Counted from the stretch's first letter, positions 41,469 to 48,837 are shown. The stretch: 48,837 bases of DNA from SICU01 sp038045445 (GCA_038045445.1 JBBSYC010000022.1:1-48837), one strand, 5' to 3'. Made by a program: numbers and translations. Notes: generated by a model not told the origin, from the sequence alone.

Positions 41469-41606
41469 ATGCTACTTAAATTTTACATAAATAAAGAAGG
41501 CAAAAAGACTTACACATTAAAGGAAAAACAAGATAATCAAAAAACATCAGATGCCCATTATAAATTTATCAAATTCAAGGATGAAGAACACCACGACAAT
41601 AATTAA
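41469..41606 (+). CDS. nop10: Nop10-like H/ACA ribonucleoprotein subunit without zinc cysteines
   Basis: 45 residues: MLLKFYINKEGKKTYTLKEK, then T-S-D-A-H-Y-K-F and an acidic end. The Y-x-N-x-x-G-x-x-x-Y-T-L-K core and following A-H match Nop10. However, the CxxC pairs of normal archaeal Nop10 are missing, and the N-terminus looks like the eukaryotic form. The place directly after aIF2-alpha is the canonical nop10 position. It would support Cbf5 in RNA-guided pseudouridylation. Confidence 0.65.
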   Translation: MLLKFYINKEGKKTYTLKEKQDNQKTSDAHYKFIKFKDEEHHDNN

Positions 41607-41630
41607 ATAATCTCTAATAAAGTAACTTGT

Positions 41631-42002
41631 GTGGAAGAAACACAAAATAAGATTAAAGATTTCAACGATTTAAGAGGTTGGTCGGACCATGGTTCAATTA
41701 AAGACCTTCTTCTTAACATGAATGAAGAAATTGGAGAATTCTGGAACTTAATAAAATGGGTAAATGTAGAAAAACAAAAAGAACTAATAAAAAACAACAA
41801 AACACTATGTGAAGATTTCATAGGAGATATGATTTATCTAATACTAAAAATATCCTATTTGTGCGATGTCAATTCAAAGAAATCAATCAATGATGTAATG
41901 GCAGAGTATGAACAAAGATTCCCTATAGAAAAAGTCAAAGGAAGCCATGCAAATGTAAAGGCGGGCGGAATAGACCTAAAATATCAAAACAAAGATTCTT
42001 GA
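41631..42002 (+). CDS. MazG-like nucleotide pyrophosphohydrolase
   Basis: 123 residues from a GTG. The MazG-type metal motif is split as NEEIGEFW (about 30-37) and EDFIGDMIYLIL (about 61-72), giving the E-E-x-x-E ... E-D-x-x-x-D pattern. It probably removes pyrophosphate from non-standard or excess NTPs. Its end overlaps the convergent glycosylase gene by 19 bases. Confidence 0.8.
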   Translation: MEETQNKIKDFNDLRGWSDHGSIKDLLLNMNEEIGEFWNLIKWVNVEKQKELIKNNKTLCEDFIGDMIYLILKISYLCDVNSKKSINDVMAEYEQRFPIEKVKGSHANVKAGGIDLKYQNKDS

Positions 42003-42586
42003 GAAATCTCTTTCTTCACAATCTCTATATCTTTTTCCCATTCCCCGAGCAAATTTCTATTATAAATAATAGCGGCAGGATGAAATAATGGAATTAATTT
42101 TACATTCTTTCCATGCAGTTCAATTATCTTAACTTTACCATGAACAGATGTTATTCCGGGCTGAACTTTCATCTCATCAACATTTGTCCCAGCTAAAAAA
42201 AACTTAGTAGCATAATTTCCAAGGGAACAAATAACTCTGGGTTGAATTATCTCGATTTGTTTCAAAAGCCAAGGAGTATGAGATCGAATTTCTTCAGGAG
42301 TCGGAGAACGGTTCTCTGGAGGACGATATTTCAAAATATTAGCAATATAAACATCATCCATACTCAATCCAACTTTTTCAAGCAACTTATCCAGATTCTT
42401 TCCAGCAGCACCAACAAAAGGAAGTCCTTGTTCATCTTCGTTCTTACCTGCTGCTTCACCTATAAACATTATAGGAGCATTAGAATTGCCTTTTCCAAAA
42501 ACCAAATTAATCGCGTTTTCATGTAAAGGTAAACCTGCTTCTTTGGTTTCATTCTCCAGTTGTTTTAGCAATTCATTTTTATCCAT
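41984..42586 (-). CDS. Uracil-DNA glycosylase, family-4-like but lacking the iron-sulfur cysteines
   Basis: 200 residues. Motif 1 is GEAAGKNEDEQGLPFVG, the middle NILKYRPPENRSPTPEE, and the C-terminal motif FHPAAIIYNR, all as in family 4. The four cluster cysteines are gone: no N-terminal C-x-x-C, K-C-R is K-Y-R, and the next Cys is His (RSHTPWL). Excision of uracil from DNA is likely retained, because catalytic motifs are intact. It converges on the MazG-like gene. Confidence 0.88.
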   Translation of the reverse strand: MDKNELLKQLENETKEAGLPLHENAINLVFGKGNSNAPIMFIGEAAGKNEDEQGLPFVGAAGKNLDKLLEKVGLSMDDVYIANILKYRPPENRSPTPEEIRSHTPWLLKQIEIIQPRVICSLGNYATKFFLAGTNVDEMKVQPGITSVHGKVKIIELHGKNVKLIPLFHPAAIIYNRNLLGEWEKDIEIVKKEISQESLF

Positions 42587-42651
42587 TTTATAGTCAACAC
42601 ATTTAATTTTCGTATACCTTTATGTGTTTACTATTACGCGGAAGCATACGA

Positions 42652-43704
42652 TTATTTAATGCTTCTGCTATACAAGCAAATCAATTTTTTAGTGAATTTA
42701 CTCAATACTTCTGGCCCAGAAGAAGTAACTAAAACATCATCTTCTATTCTAATGCCATATTTGCCTTCAACATATTCACCAGGCTCAATTGTAATTACCA
42801 TGCCTTCCTTAAGTAAGGACTTACTTTTCTTATTTATGTTTGGGGATTCGTGAACTTCAACACCCATGCCGTGTCCAAGACTATGAATTAATTTTTGTTT
42901 AAGATTTTTCTCAGCTTCAACATACAAATCAGAAATAACCGCTCCATGTTTAACCAAACATATTATCCTTTCCTGTTCTTTAAGCAAATCCTCATAAATT
43001 TTCTCCTCTTCTTTATTAGGCTTACCAAAATAGATAGTTCTAGTAATATCTGAACAATAACCCTTATATTTCACCCCGAAATCAACAACACAAAAACCAT
43101 CCATAATTCTCCCCTGTGGTTTATGATGTGGAATAGCAGCGTTATATCCAGAAGCAACAATAGGCTCAAATGCCAAATCACACCCACTCTTAAGAGCTTC
43201 ATAAACAAGAAAAGCAGCTGCATTTTCTTCAGTATTGAATTCGGAAAACTTATCAATAAACTTTCCAATTATTTCATCAGTAATAGCACAAGCTTTCCTA
43301 ATCTTGTCTACTTCATCATTTCCCTTAATCATCCTCATTTCATTCATAATTTCAGTCAAATCAAAAAACTCACGTCCAAGTTTCTCTTTTAAATTGTTAA
43401 TCTCTAAAGCAGATATATTCGCAAAATCAACAGCAATTTTATTAAATTTCAAGCCCTTTTCAGATAAAACCTCATGTAGCTTCTTTCCAGAAGAAATAGT
43501 AATCCCTTTCATATTTTTAGCTTCAGTCAAATCTCTAGAAGGCACATGAAGAATAGTCTCCTTGGCAAAAACAAGCAAATATCCTGCCCCCTTATATCCA
43601 GTGAGATAAAAAATATTCGGGTTAATATGTTCATCAGTCAAAAATAAGGCACAATCAATATCTTTCTCTTTCAAGCATTTCACAATAACAGAAAATTTAT
43701 TCAC
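42652..43704 (-). CDS. pepQ: Xaa-Pro dipeptidase / aminopeptidase, M24 family
   Basis: 350 residues. An N-terminal creatinase-like domain (1-120) is followed by a pita-bread metallopeptidase domain. All metal ligands are visible: Asp in VVDFGVKYKG, Asp in CSDITRT, His in LGHGMGVEVHE, Glu in TIEPGEYV and Glu in RIEDDVLV. It cleaves dipeptides with C-terminal proline, using two Mn or Co ions, in the cytoplasm. It is divergent from ndk. Confidence 0.93.
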   Translation of the reverse strand: MNKFSVIVKCLKEKDIDCALFLTDEHINPNIFYLTGYKGAGYLLVFAKETILHVPSRDLTEAKNMKGITISSGKKLHEVLSEKGLKFNKIAVDFANISALEINNLKEKLGREFFDLTEIMNEMRMIKGNDEVDKIRKACAITDEIIGKFIDKFSEFNTEENAAAFLVYEALKSGCDLAFEPIVASGYNAAIPHHKPQGRIMDGFCVVDFGVKYKGYCSDITRTIYFGKPNKEEEKIYEDLLKEQERIICLVKHGAVISDLYVEAEKNLKQKLIHSLGHGMGVEVHESPNINKKSKSLLKEGMVITIEPGEYVEGKYGIRIEDDVLVTSSGPEVLSKFTKKLICLYSRSIK

Positions 43705-43753
43705 TTTTCACAAGCACAATAAGATTTAAAAAAGGTTTCGGTAACTCAAGTAT

Positions 43754-44320
43754 ATGATCGAAAAAACACTAATCTTATTAAAACATGATTCAATATCAAG
43801 GGGATTAGTAGGTAAAATAATTTCAAGATTCGAAGACATAGGCTTAAAAATAGTTGCAATGAAAATGCTCTTACCAGACGAGAAATTAGCAGAAAATCAT
43901 TACTTTTTAGACGAAGAATGGGCAAAAGCAGTATTTGACAAAACAAAAGCAAGTTATGAAAAAGACAAAAAAACCTTCCCCTATAAGAGCCACATGGAAT
44001 TTGGTAAACAAATTCAGTCATGGAACATGAAATTCTTAAGAGAAGGTCCAATAATTGCAATGATTTTAGAAGGCCCACATGCAATAGAGATAGTAAGAAA
44101 AGTTGTAGGCTCAACAGAACCAAAATCTTCTCCTCCCGGAACAATTCGAGGAGATTATGCAATGATGGAGTCATATGCAGTTGCAGATGTTAAAGGCAGA
44201 GTTCTAAGAAACCTTATTCACGCCAGTGATTCATTAAGAAGTTCAGAAAGAGAAATCGCCCTTTGGTTCACACCAAAAGAAATCCATTCATATAAAAAAG
44301 ATTTAGATAGACATTTCTAA
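43754..44320 (+). CDS. ndk: Nucleoside diphosphate kinase with an internal insertion
   Basis: 188 residues. The start MIEKTLILLKHDSISRGLVG (K-P-D of the family is K-H-D) is followed by GPIIAMILEG, the R-K-V-V-G-x-T-x-P loop and the catalytic His in RNLIHASDS. Usual length is 130-155; about 35 extra residues (DEEWAKAVFDKTKASYEKDK and on) sit between the second helix and the conserved core. Related insertions are known in some archaeal NDKs. It equalises NTP pools. The catalytic His is present, so it should be active. Confidence 0.92.
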   Translation: MIEKTLILLKHDSISRGLVGKIISRFEDIGLKIVAMKMLLPDEKLAENHYFLDEEWAKAVFDKTKASYEKDKKTFPYKSHMEFGKQIQSWNMKFLREGPIIAMILEGPHAIEIVRKVVGSTEPKSSPPGTIRGDYAMMESYAVADVKGRVLRNLIHASDSLRSSEREIALWFTPKEIHSYKKDLDRHF

Positions 44321-44321
44321 G

Positions 44322-44588
44322 TTATTTTCCAATTTTCCTGGAATAAATATCTCCCCTATAACCAATTCTTAAAACTAAAACCAGTAACTTAACATCCTCT
44401 ATCTTGTAAATAATTCTATAATTATCTGTCCTTAAACTTCTTAATCCGCTTAATCTACCAACAAGGTTTTTACCTAGATAAGGATTAGGGGATAAGACTT
44501 CAATGGCATCTAAAACCTTTTTCTTTTTTTCTTCAGAGAGTGTTTTAATAAACCTTTGAGCGGGATAATCTAAAAAGATTTCATACAT
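44322..44588 (-). CDS. RelE/ParE-type toxin
   Basis: 88 residues. It has the compact RelE fold: YEIFLDYPAQRFIKTL, a Lys-rich helix pair, then SGLRSLRTDNYRIIYKIED and the Arg-rich end strands (VLRIGYRGDIY). The usual RNA-contacting Arg residues remain. It follows the antitoxin gene by zero bases. It probably cleaves mRNA on the ribosome when free. Confidence 0.85.
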   Translation of the reverse strand: MYEIFLDYPAQRFIKTLSEEKKKKVLDAIEVLSPNPYLGKNLVGRLSGLRSLRTDNYRIIYKIEDVKLLVLVLRIGYRGDIYSRKIGK

Positions 44589-44840
44589 TTAAACACCCAA
44601 TTCTTTTCTAAATTGAGCAAGTGTTTTTCTTTTTCCAGCGTTGTAAGAGTCAAGGGCTTCCGCAATTTCACGCATAGCCTCTGGATCAGATATTATTTCA
44701 AGAGTTTCTACCACTTCCTCATTCTTACAATAAACTTCAATTAATTTTTGTAAAATTTCATTATAGCTTTCTCTATGATGTATCTTTAACCCATCAAGCT
44801 TATTTTTTGTTTTTTCATCAAGTTGTATTGTTGTAACCAT
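44589..44840 (-). CDS. RelB/ribbon-helix-helix-type antitoxin
   Basis: 83 residues. Residues 1-45 (MVTTIQLDEKTKNKLDGLK, then ESYNEILQKLI) form a strand-helix-helix DNA-binding unit. The C-terminal Glu/Ala helix binds the toxin downstream. A 10-base direct repeat with a TATA box lies just upstream and is the likely self-repression site. Confidence 0.82.
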   Translation of the reverse strand: MVTTIQLDEKTKNKLDGLKIHHRESYNEILQKLIEVYCKNEEVVETLEIISDPEAMREIAEALDSYNAGKRKTLAQFRKELGV

Positions 44841-44844
44841 ATCT

Positions 44845-44871
44845 ACCTATAGTTACCTATAGTATATAAAT
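44845..44871 (-). promoter_or_regulatory. Tandem operator and TATA box of the RelBE-type pair
   Basis: ACCTATAGT occurs at 44845-44853 and 44855-44863, exactly one helical turn apart. A leftward TTTATATACT overlaps at about 44862-44871, 22-31 bases before the antitoxin start at 44840. The geometry fits cooperative binding by ribbon-helix-helix dimers. Confidence 0.55.
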
Positions 44872-44931
44872 ATTTCGGAATACTCCAAACCCCTTAGTAA
44901 AACTTAAATTATCGAAGATATTAGTTAAATC

Positions 44932-45057
44932 ATGAAAGAAAATGAGTTATTTTGGAAGGAAATTTTAAGTGGAGAAAAAAGAATATCTGAAGAAGAAGCT
45001 GAAACAATGCAAAAAATAGCAGATAAATCAAGAAAAGAATGGGAATTTAGAAAATGA
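44932..45057 (+). CDS. Small antitoxin-like protein, 41 residues
   Basis: The frame is MKENELFWKEILSGEKRISE, then a Glu/Lys-rich helix ending in EWEFRK. Its stop overlaps the PIN gene start (ATGA), the usual toxin-antitoxin coupling. Small helical antitoxins of this kind pair with PIN toxins in archaea. The toxin is interrupted, so the antitoxin may be an orphan. Confidence 0.6.
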   Translation: MKENELFWKEILSGEKRISEEEAETMQKIADKSRKEWEFRK

Positions 45058-45458
45058 CTTTAATATTTGATACTTCAATTTTAGTAGATTTAGATAGGGG
45101 GAGAATAGGTACAATAAAAAAAATAGAAAATCTAAGAAAAATGTATCCAATCCCTGCAACAATAGGTTTTATAGCATATTTTGAATTTTTATTAGGATTA
45201 AAGGATAAATCTGTTAAAAATGAAGAAAAATCAAAATAATTTATTGAAAGGTTTAATGTTTTGCAAACAACAAAAAACACTGCAGACAGATTAGTGGAGC
45301 TAAAACAAAAATATGAATTACCTCTTGCGGATTTACTTATTGCTGCACAAGTAATTGAGAATAATGGAATTTTAATAACTAAAGATAATGATTTTGATAA
45401 AATTAAAGAGATAGAAAAAATAAATCTAAACAATCAATTTAATAACCAAATACTTTAA
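45054..45458 (+). pseudogene. PIN-domain toxin interrupted by an in-frame TAA
   Basis: The first 61 codons (MTLIFDTSILVDLDRGR and on) give the PIN N-terminal half. A TAA at 45237-45239 then interrupts the frame, and translation in the same frame continues with FIERFNVLQTTKNTADRL, LPLADLLIAAQVIE and LITKDNDFDKI, the C-terminal PIN motifs. The whole would be about 134 residues, normal for VapC. A single nonsense change (for example from AAA or CAA) explains it. A sequencing error is possible. Confidence 0.75.
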
Positions 45459-45483
45459 AAGCTGTTAACCTTCGACAATTATG

Positions 45484-45608
45484 GCCCCCATAGTTTAACG
45501 GATAGAATACGGCCTTGCGGTGAGAGAGTTCATTTTAGTAATGAATTCGACCATAAGAAATGGGCTCGCGAATAGGCTGTGACCGAGGTTCAATTCCTCG
45601 TGGGGGCG
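45484..45608 (+). tRNA. tRNA-Arg (GCG) with a 53-base intron
   Basis: Acceptor GCCCCCA/TGGGGGC, anticodon stem CGGCC/GGCTG and T arm CGAGG-TTCAATT-CCTCG. The loop reads TTGCGG, then an intron (about 45521-45573), then A. The anticodon is GCG (45517-45519). The intron sits after position 37, the canonical place. GTGAG near its start pairs with CTCGC near its end, giving the central helix of a bulge-helix-bulge splice motif. The intron also has a TTCATT/AATGAA hairpin. Confidence 0.88.
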
Positions 45609-45665
45609 TTAAAAAAAATATCCTTCAATTTTTAGGAAATGATTTGACACAAAAAGGTTTATAAT

Positions 45666-45947
45666 ATGAGTTTTCATATTAAAATTATGAGACCAAGATT
45701 TCACCCCCTTTCAAATCAGGAAATTGAGAGAATGGAAGAAAAAGGCTTGATAAAACTAACTGAAGGCCATACAGCTGTTTTTGTTACAACGGGCAACATA
45801 GATTTGGGATTACAACCAACTGGAGATTCAGAAGGCCCGTCTATTGAAGGAGTTAATGCAGGAAGATATTCTTTTTTAAGAGACATTGCAGATAGAGCAT
45901 TAGGATACAGAGCAGAAAGAGGATACAGAGCAGAAAGAAAAGTTTAA
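45666..45947 (+). CDS. Unknown small protein with a duplicated C-terminal heptapeptide
   Basis: 93 residues, soluble. No family was recognised. Two near-identical units GYRAER(G/K) end the protein, from a 15-base tandem duplication at about 45903-45932. A TATA-like TTTATAATA lies about 10 bases upstream of the first ATG (45666), so the real start may be the internal ATG at 45687 (MRPRFHPLS). Confidence 0.4.
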   Translation: MSFHIKIMRPRFHPLSNQEIERMEEKGLIKLTEGHTAVFVTTGNIDLGLQPTGDSEGPSIEGVNAGRYSFLRDIADRALGYRAERGYRAERKV

Positions 45948-46477
45948 TGCAAAATCCATCTACGTTTAACAAAAGACAAATTAGTCCACCATTTACCAAC
46001 TCCAAAATGCTTGCACGTATGCATGAATACAAACCCAAGCATAAAAAATGCATAAATTATATGCTCATCTATAAATGGATGATTTGTTGGAGGAAGTAAA
46101 GCAGAATACATCAAAAGCATAAGTAAAGACCCAGATAAACCACCAAGTCTAATCATAAAACCAAAAGTAAGGGTCAATCCAATAAACAGAAGGCCCAACA
46201 TAAAAAACCATTCAACTAAAACAGAATCAGCAAGTGAATTGTAAAAATCAGCAAACGGACCATGAACTCCATAAGTTAAAAAACCATAAGTAGGACTTCC
46301 CCCATTAATCCATGCAGAATCACACAGCACATTAGTTATTTTAGTTTCAGAATTCAAACAAGTAGCAAATCCAAGTCCAAGCAGCTTATCAAAAAAAGCC
46401 CACAAAAATATCAAACCAATTGCAATACGAGTAATCGCCCAGAAATAATGTTTAAATTCAAGACGCTCACGACTCAT
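45944..46477 (-). CDS. DoxX-like integral membrane protein
   Basis: 177 residues with four membrane helices (about 12-30, 78-100, 105-125 and 133-153). The first carries RIAIGLIFLWAFFDKLLGLG, the typical DoxX/DoxD opening. An extracellular loop of about 45 residues has Cys and Asn. DoxX-like proteins are linked to redox stress or quinone chemistry, but the role here is unproven. It lies next to the decayed radA end. Confidence 0.75.
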   Translation of the reverse strand: MSRERLEFKHYFWAITRIAIGLIFLWAFFDKLLGLGFATCLNSETKITNVLCDSAWINGGSPTYGFLTYGVHGPFADFYNSLADSVLVEWFFMLGLLFIGLTLTFGFMIRLGGLSGSLLMLLMYSALLPPTNHPFIDEHIIYAFFMLGFVFMHTCKHFGVGKWWTNLSFVKRRWILH

Positions 46478-46506
46478 AAATAAAAAAGTTAAAAGACCTA
46501 TAAAAA

Positions 46507-46614
46507 CTATTCGCTAGGCTCGTCCTTCAATCCAGATTGAGTAACAAAGAAAACTTCATTATCTGGCAAGTCAGGAGAGTCAACCATTTTTGCAACTCTG
46601 CTTCCTTACTTTCC
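46507..46614 (-). pseudogene. Displaced remnant of the radA 3' end
   Basis: Read leftward it encodes GSRVAKMVDSPDLPDNEVFF, then VTQSGLKDEPSE-stop, nearly the last 35 residues of RadA (47748-47850). A run of 32 identical bases is shared (46559-46590 with 47803-47834). Upstream, the codon for the Gln in GKQGSR has become TAA. It lacks the rest of radA. The 1.1 kb between the copies holds one membrane-protein gene. Confidence 0.85.
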
Positions 46615-46699
46615 ATTTCATAAATAAAAATCTATATAAAACTTATTCAAAAAGTAATTTAAACATCTAAAACAATTCTATCCAAATTAAAGGTGTAAA

Positions 46700-47740
46700 T
46701 TGTATAACCAAATAAAATATCTTGTAAAGAAATTTGAACATTATTTTTTAAATTTATTATTAATCTGGTCCGCTTTTATATTATACAAAAATGTCCCATA
46801 CTATGTCTCATTTTTAAGCCATCAAACAATAAAAACCCTATTAATTTTAGCATCTTCTTATAGCGTATTAGGATTCATATATTACTTAATAATCCCTACA
46901 GAAAAAATAAGGGAATCTAAAGGTTCAACAATATTCAAGGTATTAAAAAGAGTTTCAATAGATACAATAATTTATGTAAAAAATTTCAATTCACCATATA
47001 AAAAATCCATAAGAATGGAGCATCACGAAAAGACAGCCATTCTATTTCTTATGGTTAAGATATTCTTTCTCCCTTTAATGTTAAATTTCTTTTATGAAAA
47101 CCTAAATTATGTAAAAAATAACTTAGAAATATTCAAAAATCCCTTAGATTTAATTTCGGTAGAAGCATTCACATTCACATTATTTCCCATATTGGTTGGA
47201 ATAGTTTTTCTAATAGATACCCTATGGTTTTCTTTTGGTTATACCTTTGAAGCAGAATTTCTCAAAAATAAAGTAAAATCCGTAGAACCAACAATACTTG
47301 GATGGGTTGTTGCTTTAATATGCTATCCCCCATTTAATAATATATTAACAAAATATGCTGATTGGTACGCCAATGAGGATATACAATTTTCAACTTTAAG
47401 TTTAACATTTATAGTAAAAATAAGTTTAATACTCCTTTTAAGTATTTATTTATGGGCAACTCTGGCCTTAGGAACAAAATGCTCTAACTTGACAAACAGA
47501 GGTATAGTGTCTAGGGGGCCATATTCAATAATAAGACATCCAGCATATATCTCTAAAAACTTATTTTGGTGGATTACAATAATTCCAGTCTTTTCATTGC
47601 CTGCAATAATCAGTGCATCTACTTGGTCATTTATTTATTATTTAAGGGCAGTTACTGAAGAAAAACATCTCTTAAAAGATCCAGACTATGTAAAATATTG
47701 TAAAAAAGTAAGATATAGATTCATACCTTTTGTGATATAA
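46700..47740 (+). CDS. Membrane protein with isoprenylcysteine/phospholipid-methyltransferase-like C-terminus
   Basis: 346 residues from a TTG with AGGTG nine bases upstream. About seven to eight membrane helices are seen. The C-terminal part contains the ICMT/PEMT signature: GIVSRGPYSIIRHPAYIS (R-G-P-Y-x-x-x-R-H-P-x-Y) and, near the end, TEEKHLLKDPDYVKYCKKV (E-E-x-x-L ... Y-x-x-Y). Such enzymes methylate lipids or prenyl groups with SAM. It converges on radA (7 bases apart) and lies between the intact and displaced radA ends. A TATA box lies at about 46633. Confidence 0.75.
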   Translation: MYNQIKYLVKKFEHYFLNLLLIWSAFILYKNVPYYVSFLSHQTIKTLLILASSYSVLGFIYYLIIPTEKIRESKGSTIFKVLKRVSIDTIIYVKNFNSPYKKSIRMEHHEKTAILFLMVKIFFLPLMLNFFYENLNYVKNNLEIFKNPLDLISVEAFTFTLFPILVGIVFLIDTLWFSFGYTFEAEFLKNKVKSVEPTILGWVVALICYPPFNNILTKYADWYANEDIQFSTLSLTFIVKISLILLLSIYLWATLALGTKCSNLTNRGIVSRGPYSIIRHPAYISKNLFWWITIIPVFSLPAIISASTWSFIYYLRAVTEEKHLLKDPDYVKYCKKVRYRFIPFVI

Positions 47741-47747
47741 CTATGAA

Positions 47748-48731
47748 TTAATCACTGCTTTCATCTTTAAGTCCGCCTGCAGTCACAAAAAAGAAAGCTT
47801 CGTTATCTGGCAAGTCAGGAGAGTCAACCATTTTAGCCACACGAGAACCTTGCTTTCCCCTTCTTAAATAAATTCTTACTTTTGCTGCATGTCCAACTAT
47901 ATGTCCTCCAACGTGAGTAGTTGGATCTCCAAACATCATTGCAGGATTAGCCATGACTTGATTTGTAACATAAACAGCAAATCCCCTCTGTTCTGCTAGA
48001 CGGGTAAGAGCGTGAAGATACTTGTTAAGTTTCTGCTGTCTATCTGCGAGTTGTCCACGACCAGAAAATTCTGCCCTAAAGTGCGCAGTCAACGAATCAA
48101 CAATCAAAAGTTTTATCGGCTCTCCCTCTTTGATAAGCTCTGCAATTTTATCTAAAAGTAAAATTTGATGATCTGCATTAAATGCACGAGCAACCAAAAT
48201 ATTTTTCAAAACCTTTTCAGGACTAGCTCCAAGACCCTCGGCAATCTGTCTTATTCTTGAAGGCGAAAATGTTCCTTCTGTGTCTATAAAAACAGCTTTT
48301 CCATTAACCCCTCCTTGTTCCAGAGGCAATTGCGCATTAACTGCAAGAGAAAACCCTAGCTGCGATTTTCCAGAACCAAAAGCCCCATAAGCCTCGGTCA
48401 TAGCTCCTACTTCAACACCTTTTCCTCCCAAGAGAGTATCCAGATTTTTGCTTCCAGTAGTAATATATCCCACACTCTCTCTTTTTTTAGCAAATTCCGC
48501 TCCGTCCATGAATCCGAGTTTCATCATAGACCTTGCAGCTTGAATAGCCTTTCTAGCAACAGCTTCCCCAATACCAGCCAACTCAGAAAGAGCGGGAGGA
48601 GACATTACTGCAAGCCCCATTAAGTCATAAACTCCTGCAGCTTCAAGTTTTGTAGCAATACCAGGACCTATTCCAGGTATGCTTGTTAGTCCAGGCTCAC
48701 TTTCTTCCTCTGTCTCCTTTTCCTTGACCAT
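47748..48731 (-). CDS. radA: DNA repair and recombination protein RadA
   Basis: 327 residues. The helix-hairpin-helix N-terminal domain (about 15-70; SIPGIGPGIATKLEAAG) is followed by the polymerisation motif region and the RecA core: Walker A GAFGSGKSQ (about 115-123), Walker B LLIVDSLTAHFR, loop L1 near RGQLADRQQ and loop L2 near MMFGDPTTHVGG. It forms filaments for strand exchange. Its last codons have a second, decayed copy at 46507-46614, so the present 3' end may have been acquired with the neighbouring gene. Confidence 0.97.
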   Translation of the reverse strand: MVKEKETEEESEPGLTSIPGIGPGIATKLEAAGVYDLMGLAVMSPPALSELAGIGEAVARKAIQAARSMMKLGFMDGAEFAKKRESVGYITTGSKNLDTLLGGKGVEVGAMTEAYGAFGSGKSQLGFSLAVNAQLPLEQGGVNGKAVFIDTEGTFSPSRIRQIAEGLGASPEKVLKNILVARAFNADHQILLLDKIAELIKEGEPIKLLIVDSLTAHFRAEFSGRGQLADRQQKLNKYLHALTRLAEQRGFAVYVTNQVMANPAMMFGDPTTHVGGHIVGHAAKVRIYLRRGKQGSRVAKMVDSPDLPDNEAFFFVTAGGLKDESSD

Positions 48732-48837
48732 AAAAAAGAAGACTTAATGCACTATATAAAGATTTTATCAGTCAAAAGCAATTGTAGTATCCCGAAATTA
48801 TTGCACCCCTATCTTGAACGTTATTTCTATGTAATTC

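Noticed and set aside
45237..45239. Alternative genetic code with TAA read as sense
   Set aside because: Many intact genes here end in TAA with correct family lengths, so this is a nonsense mutation or read error.

Overview
The window is a stretch of an AT-rich archaeal chromosome. It carries archaeal information-processing genes (TFB, RadA, SRP54, FtsY, a GINS subunit, aIF2-alpha, ribosomal proteins S8e, S3Ae, S15, S27e and L44e, a Nop10-like protein and the stand-alone kinase Bud32). Many genes have a TTTATA-type box about 25-30 bases before the start codon, which points to mostly leaderless transcripts. Short spacers, many secreted proteins of unknown function, several toxin-antitoxin pairs and reduced versions of house-keeping proteins suggest a DPANN archaeon of the Pacearchaeota/Woesearchaeota type. 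That placement is inference; no rRNA is present.

Layout: 1-3009 holds a surface protein, S8e, TFB and a candidate lipoprotein. 3011-10289 is one leftward operon for a 1763-residue exported protein, a 620-residue protein with a pilin-like N-terminus and a 43-residue protein. 10451-11119 is a VapBC pair with its operator. 11156-11494 is an extraordinary hairpin-dense block: two copies of the same three-way junction with compensatory base changes, plus four more hairpins. It lies directly downstream of an unknown 273-residue gene that starts next to tRNA-Val. 12531-13958 has a zinc-ribbon membrane protein, L44e with a possible structured leader, S3Ae and tRNA-Thr.

From tRNA-Thr to about 25.8 kb is a provirus of roughly 12 kb. 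It has small zinc-ribbon proteins, an A32/HerA-like packaging ATPase, a leftward module with a signal-peptide-bearing spike candidate, a methyltransferase, a probable double-jelly-roll major capsid protein, small hydrophobic virion proteins, two fibre-like proteins, a tyrosine integrase and a divergent regulator. This gene set fits a tailless icosahedral virus with an internal membrane. Its codon use and base composition look different by eye from the flanking host genes.

25.9-48.8 kb is mainly host: a Nudix protein, GINS, phosphoglycerate mutase, FtsY, SRP54, Bud32, the S15/S27e/aIF2-alpha/Nop10 cluster, MazG-like, uracil-DNA glycosylase, peptidase M24, NDK and RadA. It is interrupted by single-gene insertions. 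An AAA ATPase lies between intact ftsY and a decayed second copy of the ftsY 3' end. An isoprenylcysteine-methyltransferase-like membrane protein lies between intact radA and a decayed second copy of the radA 3' end. A second ATPase is flanked by 46-base direct repeats. A LAGLIDADG endonuclease gene ends inside tRNA-Gln. The two cases of a gene end being replaced and displaced by a one-gene cassette, together with the structured RNA block and the provirus, are the strongest leads here.
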